From Pseudomonadota bacterium (GTDB lineage Bacteria > Pseudomonadota > Alphaproteobacteria > Rhizobiales > Rhizobiaceae), in the NCBI GenBank assembly GCA_023416545.1, contig JAEZHO010000045.1:1-19352 (forward strand): DNA of 19,352 nucleotides, written 5' to 3'. Of this stretch, positions 1 through 6,446 are shown one piece after another. Numbering within the stretch: the stretch's first letter is position 1; the number at the start of each line of letters is the position of its first letter. The translations under genes were made by a program, and so were the position numbers. The notes below the pieces were generated by a model, which had not been told where the DNA came from, ran no database searches, and saw only the letters and a program-made list of their open reading frames with translations.

Positions 1-452
1 CCTCCGGCCTGGCGCTGACGCGACAGAACCTGACGCCGGTCCGCAAGGAATACGAAGAGAAGAACCTCTGCGCCTACGGTGCCTATGACCTCGTGTCGTC
101 GAGCGACGCCCGCGTCACCATCTTCGCGTCCGGCTCGGAGGTCGAGATCGCCGTCAAGGCCGCCGGCATGCTGGAGCAGAAGGGGATCGCCACCCGCGTG
201 GTTTCCGTTCCCTGCGTTGAACTCTTCATGGACCAGGACGAGGACTACCGGACCGCCATCATCGGCACGTCGCCGGTCAAGGTCGCGGTCGAGGCCGGCG
301 TCCGCCAGGGCTGGGATGCCCTGATCGGCTCCGACGGCATCTTCATCGGCATGAAGTCCTTCGGGGCCTCGGCGCCGGCAAAGGATCTCTACAAGCACTT
401 CGGCATCACGGCGGAAGCCGTGGTGGCTGCTACCGAGAAGCGACTTTCCTGA
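1..452 (+). CDS. tkt: Transketolase, C-terminal part (5' end outside window)
   Basis: Transketolase is the thiamine-diphosphate enzyme that moves two-carbon ketol units between sugar phosphates in the pentose phosphate (or Calvin) pathway. Only the last ~149 codons are present, read in frame from base 3, because the gene starts before the window. The visible part is the C-terminal transketolase domain: it opens with a segment ending in LALTRQNL, which fits the conserved sugar-phosphate binding region. It continues with VTIFASGSEVEIA and VVSVPCVELF, both typical of the family, and ends EKRLS. The internal GTG at 93 is not a real start. The gene lies 63 bases upstream of gap on the same strand, with no terminator between, so co-transcription with gap is likely. 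Tkt followed by gap is a known rhizobial arrangement. Confidence 0.93.
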   Translation, partial: SGLALTRQNLTPVRKEYEEKNLCAYGAYDLVSSSDARVTIFASGSEVEIAVKAAGMLEQKGIATRVVSVPCVELFMDQDEDYRTAIIGTSPVKVAVEAGVRQGWDALIGSDGIFIGMKSFGASAPAKDLYKHFGITAEAVVAATEKRLS

Positions 453-515
453 AGCCGTTCCCTCGCGTCAGCAAGGTTGAACCAATGTTACGACAGACAG
501 ACGGGAGTATCTGAA

Positions 516-1520
516 ATGACAGTGAAAGTCGGCATCAACGGCTTCGGCCGCATCGGTCGCAACGTCCTGCGCGCCATCCAGGAATCCGGCCGAACCGACA
601 TCGAGGTCGTCGCCATCAACGACCTGGGCCCGGTCGAGACCAATGCCCATCTTCTCCGCTACGACAGCGTCCATGGGAAGTTTCCTGCCGAGGTCCGGGT
701 CGAAGGCGACTCGATCATCGTCGGCGGCGGCAAGCCGATCAAGGTGACCGCCGTCAAGGACCCCAAGGAACTGCCCTGGGGCGACGTCGACATCGCGCTT
801 GAATGCACGGGCATCTTCACCTCCAAGGAGAAGGCGTCGCTGCACCTGTCCAACGGGTCCAAGCGCGTCCTCGTCTCGGCCCCGGCCGACGGCGCCGACA
901 AGACGGTCGTCTTCGGCGTCAACCACAACACGCTGACGAAGGACGACCTCGTCGTCTCCAACGCGTCCTGCACGACGAACTGCCTCGCCCCGGTCGCCTA
1001 TGTCCTGCACAAGGCCTTCGGCATCGAGAAGGGCTACATGACGACCGTGCACTCCTACACGGGCGACCAGCCGACCCTCGACACCATGCACAAGGACCTC
1101 TACCGGGCCCGTGCCGCGGCCCTGTCGATGATCCCGACCTCCACCGGCGCAGCCAAGGCCGTCGGCCTGGTCCTGCCGGAACTGAAGGGCAAGCTCGACG
1201 GCTCGGCGATCCGCGTGCCGACCCCGAACGTTTCCGTCGTCGACCTGAAGTTCATTCCTTCGCGCAACGTCACGAAGGAAGAAGTCAACGCGGCGATCAA
1301 GGCCGCCGCCGACGGCGAACTGAAGGGCATCCTCGACTACGTCACGGGTCCGCTCGTATCGGTTGACTTCAACCACGATCCGCATTCGTCCAACTTCGCA
1401 GCCGAGCAGACCAAGGTACTGGAAGGCAACCTCGTTCGCATCCTCACCTGGTACGACAACGAGTGGGGCTTCTCCAACCGCATGGCCGATACGGCCGTCG
1501 CGATGGGCAAGCTGCTCTAG
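516..1520 (+). CDS. gap: Glyceraldehyde-3-phosphate dehydrogenase (NAD-dependent type)
   Basis: GAPDH oxidises and phosphorylates glyceraldehyde 3-phosphate to 1,3-bisphosphoglycerate in the cytoplasm. The 334-residue product has normal family length. It starts with the Rossmann motif GINGFGRIGRN (residues 6-16). Asp36 in INDL is placed to bind the NAD ribose. The catalytic signature SNASCTTNC puts the nucleophile at Cys152, with His179 in TTVHSYTGDQ as its base. The C-terminus has WYDNEWGFSNRM. I chose ATG 516 because GGGAG at 503-507 lies 8 bases upstream; an open frame extends back to a TTG at 477 but adds only non-conserved residues. It lies directly after tkt and ends at a strong intrinsic terminator (1549-1583), so a tkt-gap unit probably stops here. 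Confidence 0.97.
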   Translation: MTVKVGINGFGRIGRNVLRAIQESGRTDIEVVAINDLGPVETNAHLLRYDSVHGKFPAEVRVEGDSIIVGGGKPIKVTAVKDPKELPWGDVDIALECTGIFTSKEKASLHLSNGSKRVLVSAPADGADKTVVFGVNHNTLTKDDLVVSNASCTTNCLAPVAYVLHKAFGIEKGYMTTVHSYTGDQPTLDTMHKDLYRARAAALSMIPTSTGAAKAVGLVLPELKGKLDGSAIRVPTPNVSVVDLKFIPSRNVTKEEVNAAIKAAADGELKGILDYVTGPLVSVDFNHDPHSSNFAAEQTKVLEGNLVRILTWYDNEWGFSNRMADTAVAMGKLL

Positions 1521-1548
1521 GTCATTTCCACCCCAATCGCTTTTTTGG

Positions 1549-1583
1549 CGGCGGCCGGGCATTCCGGCCGCCGTTTTCTTTTT
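1549..1583 (+). terminator. Intrinsic terminator after gap
   Basis: A perfect 10-bp GC-rich stem (CGGCGGCCGG at 1549-1558 paired with CCGGCCGCCG at 1564-1573) closes a 5-base loop. It is followed by TTTTCTTTTT (1574-1583). It begins 28 bases after the gap stop codon, so it should end the tkt-gap transcript and separate it from the antiporter gene. Confidence 0.88.
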
Positions 1584-1637
1584 CGCCGCCCTTCTGTTGC
1601 CGGATTTGTTCCCGCCTTATTCACTTCCTCTTGATTC

Positions 1638-1654
1638 TTTCCGCCCGGCGGAAA
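1638..1654. repeat. 17-bp palindrome upstream of the antiporter gene
   Basis: TTTCCGCC and GGCGGAAA are exact inverted copies separated by one C. The element sits about 85-100 bases upstream of the antiporter start, downstream of the gap terminator, and just after a TTGATT (1631-1636) that could be a -35 element. No good -10 is visible at the matching spacing. The position suits an operator for a dimeric regulator, but no regulator family is assigned. Confidence 0.4.
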
Positions 1655-1739
1655 TCCAAGACATGTGAGATCCGACAGGTTAACGAGCACCGCCACCGGC
1701 GCTGCAATCGTCGAGCCTGTCCCAATGGAGAGCATCGGA

Positions 1740-3581
1740 ATGGTGGAGGCGTTCTACATTTTCCTGCTGGTGGGCACGATCCTCGTGCTGGTGGCTGCCT
1801 TCTCCAGCCTGATCGCCTTCCGCTTCGGCGCGCCGCTGCTGCTCGTCTTCCTGTCGATCGGCCTGATCGCCGGCGTCGACGGCTTCGGGATCGCCTTCGA
1901 CAATTTCGCCTTCGCCTACATGCTCGGCTCTCTGGCCCTTGCCGTCATCCTCTTCGACTCCGGCTTCGGGACCTCCATCCACTCCTTCCGCGTCGCCGCC
2001 TGGCCGGCCCTCACGCTCGCTTCGGTGGGCGTCGTCCTCACCGCCTCCATCTTCGCCTTCGCGGCCATGCTGCTCCTTGGCTTCTCCTGGCTTGAAGGCC
2101 TCCTCCTCGGCTCCATCGTCGGGTCGACGGATGCGGCAGCCGTCTTCTTCCTGCTGCGCATCGGCGGCATCAACATCCGCGAGCAGGTGCGCTCGACGCT
2201 CGAGGTGGAATCCGGCACCAACGACCCGATGGCGATCTTCCTCACCATCGCGCTTGTCGAGGTGCTCGCCAGCGGCGAGGGCTTCGCGGGCCTCGACGCG
2301 GAGTTCCTGTTGCTCTTCGTCGAGCAGATGGCGCTCGGCCTCATCTTCGGCCTTCTGGGCGGCATGATGATCGTCTGGATCCTCAACCGCTTCACCTCCG
2401 ACCGCAGCCTTGCCCCGATCTTCGCGTTCGCCCTCGGCCTGCTCGTCTTCGCCTTCACCGGCGCGATCGGCGGCAGCGGCTTCCTCGCCGTCTATGTCGC
2501 CGGCATCTATTCCGGCAACAGCAAGATCTTCGCGCGCGAATCCATCGCCCGTTTCCACTCCGGGCTGACATGGCTCGCCCAGATCATCATGTTCATCGTG
2601 CTCGGCCTGCTCGCGACCCCCTCGCAGTTCCTCACGGTCGCCGTCCCGGCGGTCATCCTCGGGCTCTTCCTGATATTCGTCGCCCGCCCGCTCGCGGTCT
2701 GGCTGAGCCTCCTGCCCTTCCAGATGACGCAGCAGGAAACCGGGTTCGTGGCCTGGGTCGGCCTGCGCGGCGCCGTTTCCATCCTGCTCGCCATCCTGCC
2801 GCTCCTCGGCGGCATGGAAAACGGCCTCCTGTTCTTCAACACCGCCTTCATTATCGTCATGGTCTCGCTCATCGTGCAGGGATGGACGATCAAGCCGATG
2901 GCGCGAAAGCTCGGCCTGATCATCCCGCCGCGACTCGGCGAGATCGACAAGATCGAGCTGGACCTTCCGGGAAAGTCGACCCACGAACTCATCTCCTATC
3001 GCGTCATGAAGGACAGCCCCGTCCTTCGCGGCGAGCGTATTCCGCGCTGGGCACTGCCTTCCCTCGTCATCAGGGACGGCCGCAGCATGCGCTACCAGTA
3101 TGCGGGACGGCTGCAGGAGGGCGACCAGGTCTATCTCTTCGTCACCCCGAACTACATCCGGCTCCTCGACCGCCTCTTCGCGAGCCGCGCGCCCGTCGAG
3201 CAGGATGACGAGGAATTCTTCGGCGCCTTCGCCATCTCGCCCTCGCGGCCCGCCAGGGAGCTCGACGCGGCCTATGGCCCGGGGCTCCTCTCCCCGGCCG
3301 AGCAGAGCATGACGATTGCCGAACTCGTCGCCTATCGTCTCGGCGGCGTGGCGGAATACGCCGACCGTGTCCGCTTCGGCTCCGTCGTGCTGATCGTCCG
3401 CGATCTCGACGAACAGCAGGCGATCCGCAGCATCGGCATTTCGCTGGAGCCGGTGGAGCCCGCGACCACCCTGCCCATCTTCATCAACATGCGCGAGATC
3501 GCCCACCGGATACGCGACCGGCTGCGCCACTATCGCGGCAAGTCGCTGAAGACGCCGGAGCCGGGCCACCACGGAGAGTAG
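1740..3581 (+). CDS. nhaP2: K+/H+ antiporter, NhaP2 (CvrA) type
   Basis: This is an inner-membrane monovalent cation/proton antiporter of the CPA1 group, probably exporting K+ for H+. From ATG 1740 the product has 613 residues. The first ~390 residues are a strongly hydrophobic exchanger domain with about 12-13 membrane segments, including the ESGTNDPMA motif (the charged ND of CPA1 antiporters) and VGLRGAVSILLAILPLL. A cytoplasmic RCK/TrkA-C-like segment follows (about 425-490). The C-terminus resembles the CorC/HlyC-associated domain that NhaP2 also carries. ATG 1740 is preferred because GGAG at 1727-1730 lies 9 bases upstream. ATG 1725 and a GTG at 1665 are in frame but less well supported. 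The gene sits between gap and pgk without an obvious metabolic link. It follows the gap terminator, so it should have its own promoter in 1584-1739. The assignment to K+ rather than Na+ comes from the domain layout, not a test. Confidence 0.88.
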   Translation: MVEAFYIFLLVGTILVLVAAFSSLIAFRFGAPLLLVFLSIGLIAGVDGFGIAFDNFAFAYMLGSLALAVILFDSGFGTSIHSFRVAAWPALTLASVGVVLTASIFAFAAMLLLGFSWLEGLLLGSIVGSTDAAAVFFLLRIGGINIREQVRSTLEVESGTNDPMAIFLTIALVEVLASGEGFAGLDAEFLLLFVEQMALGLIFGLLGGMMIVWILNRFTSDRSLAPIFAFALGLLVFAFTGAIGGSGFLAVYVAGIYSGNSKIFARESIARFHSGLTWLAQIIMFIVLGLLATPSQFLTVAVPAVILGLFLIFVARPLAVWLSLLPFQMTQQETGFVAWVGLRGAVSILLAILPLLGGMENGLLFFNTAFIIVMVSLIVQGWTIKPMARKLGLIIPPRLGEIDKIELDLPGKSTHELISYRVMKDSPVLRGERIPRWALPSLVIRDGRSMRYQYAGRLQEGDQVYLFVTPNYIRLLDRLFASRAPVEQDDEEFFGAFAISPSRPARELDAAYGPGLLSPAEQSMTIAELVAYRLGGVAEYADRVRFGSVVLIVRDLDEQQAIRSIGISLEPVEPATTLPIFINMREIAHRIRDRLRHYRGKSLKTPEPGHHGE

Positions 3582-3673
3582 AATTTGCCGGCCTCGACAG
3601 GGGACCGGCGCCTTGCGCGACCGGTCAGGAATAGTATGGTCCCTCGCGACCATCTGCCGACGAGGATCATGCC

Positions 3674-4870
3674 ATGCCTGCTTTCAAGACCATCGACGAC
3701 CTCAACGATATCACCGGGAAGCGCGTGCTCCTGCGCGTCGATCTCAACGTCCCGGTTGCGGACGGCAATGTGACCGACACGACCCGGATCGAACGCGTCG
3801 CGCCGACCATCCTGGAGCTTTCCGGCAAGGGCGCCAAGGTGATCCTCCTGGCGCATTTCGGACGCCCCAAGGGTGCGGTCGTGCCTGAAATGTCGCTCTC
3901 GACGATCCTGCCCGCCGTCGAGCAGGTTCTCGATCATGCCGTCCTCTTCGCCTCCGACTGCATCGGCGCCCCCGCCGCCGAAGCGATCGCCCGGATGAAT
4001 GATGGCGACATCCTGCTCCTGGAGAACACCCGCTTCCACAAGGGCGAGGAAAAGAACGACCCGGACTTCACCGCCGAACTTGCGAAGAACGGCGACATCT
4101 ACGTCAACGACGCCTTCTCGGCCGCACACCGCGCCCATACCTCGACCGAAGGCCTCGCCCATCACCTGCCCTCCTATGCCGGCCGCACCATGCAGGCCGA
4201 ACTTGAGGCGCTGGAGAAGGGCCTGGGTAACCCGGCCCGTCCGGTGGTCGCCATCGTCGGCGGCGCCAAGGTCTCCACCAAGATCGACCTGCTGATGAAC
4301 CTCGTGCAGAAGGTCGATGCCCTGGTGATCGGCGGCGGCATGGCGAACACCTTCCTCGCCGCGCGCGGCGTCTCCGTCGGAAAGTCGCTGTGCGAGCACG
4401 ATCTGGCGGCGACCGCGAAGAACATCATGGTCGAGGCGGAAGCCTCCGGCTGCACTATCGTCCTGCCGGTGGACGGCGTCGTGGCCCGCGAGTTCAAGGC
4501 CGGCGCCGACAACGAGGTCGTGGCCATCGACGCCATCCCCGCCGATGCGATGGTGCTCGATATCGGGCCGAAGTCCATCGAGAAGGTCAACGACTGGATC
4601 TCGAAGGCGCATACGCTCGTCTGGAACGGCCCCCTCGGCGCCTTCGAGATCGCGCCCTTCGACCGGGCAACGGTCGCGGCGGCCCGCCATGCCGCCGACG
4701 AGACGTGCTCAGGCAGGCTCGTCTCGATCGCGGGCGGCGGCGATACGGTGGCCGCCCTCAACCATGCCGGCGTTGCCGACGACTTCACCTATATCTCGAC
4801 GGCCGGCGGTGCCTTCCTCGAATGGATGGAAGGCAAGGAACTGCCGGGCGTCGCGGTGCTCTCGAAGTAA
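3674..4870 (+). CDS. pgk: Phosphoglycerate kinase
   Basis: Pgk transfers phosphate from 1,3-bisphosphoglycerate to ADP (reverse in gluconeogenesis). The product has 398 residues, typical of bacterial Pgk. The N-terminal domain shows LLRVDLNVP (substrate binding, about 20-28), the LLENTRFHKGEE segment, and VNDAFSAAHRAH. The C-terminal nucleotide domain shows IVGGAKVSTKIDLL, WNGPLGAFE and the glycine loop IAGGGDTVAAL. ATG 3674 follows GAGGA at 3662-3666; an ATG at 3669 is out of frame. The gene lies 92 bases after the antiporter. That gap contains an inverted repeat ATGGTC/GACCAT (3636-3641 and 3648-3653) around a weak TAGTAT -10-like element, so an independent regulated promoter is possible. 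It works with gap, upstream, and the aldolase, downstream. Confidence 0.97.
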   Translation: MPAFKTIDDLNDITGKRVLLRVDLNVPVADGNVTDTTRIERVAPTILELSGKGAKVILLAHFGRPKGAVVPEMSLSTILPAVEQVLDHAVLFASDCIGAPAAEAIARMNDGDILLLENTRFHKGEEKNDPDFTAELAKNGDIYVNDAFSAAHRAHTSTEGLAHHLPSYAGRTMQAELEALEKGLGNPARPVVAIVGGAKVSTKIDLLMNLVQKVDALVIGGGMANTFLAARGVSVGKSLCEHDLAATAKNIMVEAEASGCTIVLPVDGVVAREFKAGADNEVVAIDAIPADAMVLDIGPKSIEKVNDWISKAHTLVWNGPLGAFEIAPFDRATVAAARHAADETCSGRLVSIAGGGDTVAALNHAGVADDFTYISTAGGAFLEWMEGKELPGVAVLSK

Positions 4871-4939
4871 AAACAGGCTGAAGGCGAGGAAGGTAGGAGC
4901 CGCCGCGCCTTCATCAACCACGTTTAAACAATTTAGACA

Positions 4940-4974
4940 TTTTAAACGATTGAAATAATTTCAAACGTTTCAAT
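4940..4974. promoter_or_regulatory. Two LacI-family-like operators in the aldolase gene leader
   Basis: The AT-rich stretch 4920-4980 stands out from its GC-rich surroundings. It carries two 16-bp imperfect palindromes, each with a central CG: TTTTAAACGATTGAAA (4940-4955) and TTTCAAACGTTTCAAT (4959-4974). Their centres are 19 bp apart. Each matches its reverse complement at 6 of 8 half-site positions. The AAACG.TT core is typical of LacI/GalR-family operators. A TTGAAA (4950-4955) and TAGATT (4974-4979) spaced 18 bp could be the -35 and -10 of the aldolase promoter, so the second site would lie inside it, as expected for a repressor. Carbon-metabolism LacI regulators of alphaproteobacteria (PckR/CceR) are the natural candidates; that link is inference. 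Confidence 0.5.
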
Positions 4975-5124
4975 AGATTAGAGCGGGATTTGAATGCCCG
5001 GCAACTTCTGATATCGCGCTGACACGGTTTCGGCGCCGAGGCGGAGATGCGGGACATTCCGCCGGTCGTCCGGGACATGAGTTCGGGGAACGCGCATCGC
5101 GCAATTCAAAAACAGGAGTCACAT

Positions 5125-6021
5125 ATGGTCAACGCGAAGATGTTGGAAAAGATCAGCTCCGCCCCGGGGTTCATTGCCGCGCTGGACCAGAGCGGTGGCT
5201 CCACACCCAAGGCGCTCAGCCTCTACGGCATCTCGGAGTCGGACTATGACGGCGAAGAGGAAATGTTCCGCCTGATGCACGCCATGCGCGTCCGCATCAT
5301 GAGCGCGCCCGCCTTCACCGGCGAAAAGGTCATCGGCGCGATCCTGTTCGAACGCACCATGGACGGCGACGTCGAAGGCCAGCCGGTTCCTTCCTATCTC
5401 TGGGAAAAGCGCGGCGTCGTGCCCTTCCTCAAAGTCGACAAGGGCCTGGAAGCCGAAGAGAACGGCGTCCAGCTGATGAAGGCCATGCCCGATCTCGACG
5501 CGCTGCTGATCCGTGCCCGCGAAAAGGGCATCTTCGGCACCAAGATGCGCTCGGTGATCGCCCATGCGGACAAGGCCGGGATCGCCGCTGTCGTGAAGCA
5601 GCAGTTCGAGGTCGGCCGCCAGATCATCGGCCAGGGCCTCGTTCCGATCATCGAGCCTGAAGTCTCCATCAAGAGCCCCACCAAGCAGGAGGCCGAGGCC
5701 ATCCTCCGCGACGAGATCGCGCAGCAGCTCGACAAGCTTCCGGCGGACGAAAGGGTCATGCTTAAGGTGACGATCCCGACGGTCGCCGATTTCTACGCCC
5801 CGCTCGTCGCCCACAAGTCTGTCGTCCGCGTCGTCGCCCTTTCCGGCGGCTACAGCACCGCGGATGCCTGCGAGAAGCTCAGCCACAACCATGGCATGAT
5901 CGCGAGCTTCTCCCGCGCGCTGACGGAAAAGATGCGCGTCACCATGAGCGATGCGGAGTTCGATGCGAGCCTCGCCGAGACGATCGACCAGATCTACAAG
6001 GCGAGCGTCGAGAAGGTCTGA
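5125..6021 (+). CDS. fbaB: Class I fructose-bisphosphate aldolase
   Basis: The enzyme cleaves fructose 1,6-bisphosphate to glyceraldehyde 3-phosphate and dihydroxyacetone phosphate (or condenses them) through a Schiff base, with no metal. The product has 298 residues, matching the short bacterial class I group. Visible features are ALDQSGGSTPKAL (Asp21), LFERTMDG, FLKVDKG (lysines 103 and 106), PIIEPEV (Glu177, Glu179), the likely Schiff-base Lys214 in VMLKVTIP, and the phosphate-binding SGGYS (about 240-244). ATG 5125 is chosen because CAGGAG (5113-5118) precedes it at normal spacing; an in-frame ATG at 5047 adds 26 unconserved residues. It lies 254 bases after pgk and ends at a hairpin terminator. 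The symbol follows rhizobial use; it is not the E. coli FbaB type. Confidence 0.95.
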   Translation: MVNAKMLEKISSAPGFIAALDQSGGSTPKALSLYGISESDYDGEEEMFRLMHAMRVRIMSAPAFTGEKVIGAILFERTMDGDVEGQPVPSYLWEKRGVVPFLKVDKGLEAEENGVQLMKAMPDLDALLIRAREKGIFGTKMRSVIAHADKAGIAAVVKQQFEVGRQIIGQGLVPIIEPEVSIKSPTKQEAEAILRDEIAQQLDKLPADERVMLKVTIPTVADFYAPLVAHKSVVRVVALSGGYSTADACEKLSHNHGMIASFSRALTEKMRVTMSDAEFDASLAETIDQIYKASVEKV

Positions 6022-6047
6022 TCCGGCTCTCGAAGCCCGCAGATTGC

Positions 6048-6077
6048 AAAGGCCGCGCCGGAAACGGTGCGGCCTTT
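6048..6077 (+). terminator. Intrinsic terminator after the aldolase gene
   Basis: A 12-bp stem with one G-U pair (6048-6059 with 6066-6077) closes a 6-base loop, and the stem itself ends in TTT. The arms read AAAGGCCG inward from both sides, so the hairpin could also stop the minus-strand small membrane protein gene that ends at 6096. The T-tract is short, so efficiency is uncertain. Confidence 0.65.
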
Positions 6078-6095
6078 CTCACGTCCGGGCCGGCC

Positions 6096-6257
6096 TCAGG
6101 AAAAGTCCCTCACCAGGAGGGCGCCGCCCCATATCACAAAGGCCGCCACGGCCACTTTCCAGAAGTCGCCTCGGCGCCTGAGCCCCGGCAGGCCGAGCGG
6201 CCGGATGATATGGACCAGCATCGCCAGGACGAGGAGAACGCCGATGGCTTTCGTCAT
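6096..6257 (-). CDS. Small single-membrane-segment protein of unknown function
   Basis: The 53-residue product begins MTKAIGVLLVLAMLVHIIRP and has two hydrophobic stretches: about residues 4-17, and about 36-48 (VAVAAFVIWGGALL). Between them is a basic loop, GLRRRGDFWK. It is probably a very small inner-membrane protein, with a hairpin or a single span. The start is fixed by an excellent Shine-Dalgarno, AAGGAG, read on the minus strand from 6269 down to 6264, 6 bases before ATG 6257. The open frame extends to 6338 but that part lacks a ribosome site. I believe similar short proteins occur beside the aldolase gene in other Rhizobiaceae, but I recognise no function. It converges on the aldolase gene and diverges from the MFS gene. 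Confidence 0.7.
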   Translation of the reverse strand: MTKAIGVLLVLAMLVHIIRPLGLPGLRRRGDFWKVAVAAFVIWGGALLVRDFS

Positions 6258-6299
6258 GTGTCTCTCCTTCGGTCCGGCGCCGTCACAGGCTGGACATGT

Positions 6300-6313
6300 T
6301 TGGTGGCCACCAA
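6300..6313. repeat. 14-bp perfect palindrome between divergent genes
   Basis: TTGGTGG is followed directly by its reverse complement CCACCAA. The element lies 42 bases upstream of the small membrane protein start and about 75 bases upstream of a TATAAT hexamer (6389-6394) facing the MFS gene. It could be an operator serving one or both genes. No matching regulator gene is present in the window. Confidence 0.35.
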
Positions 6314-6446
6314 TGCCCCGCACCGAATCGGTTGCCATGAAAGCTTTTCGCTTCGCCCGTTAATCCCCGATTGACGGTATAGGCAACATATAATTCCCTG
6401 GCCTCCCGATGCCCATCTGAAGGAGAGAAGAAGCTGGTCATGCACG

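Noticed and set aside
468..1562. 364-residue minus-strand frame opposite gap
   Set aside because: Antisense shadow; GAPDH on the plus strand is unambiguous.
1680..3653. 657-residue minus-strand frame opposite the antiporter gene
   Set aside because: Low-complexity Asp/Glu/Arg/Ala composition is typical of the antisense shadow of a GC-rich gene; the plus strand encodes a recognisable antiporter.
3603..3653. Inverted repeats GACCGG/CCGGTC and ATGGTC/GACCAT before pgk as defined operators
   Set aside because: The arms are 6 bp with different spacers and overlap each other; they may be regulatory but cannot be told from chance in GC-rich DNA.
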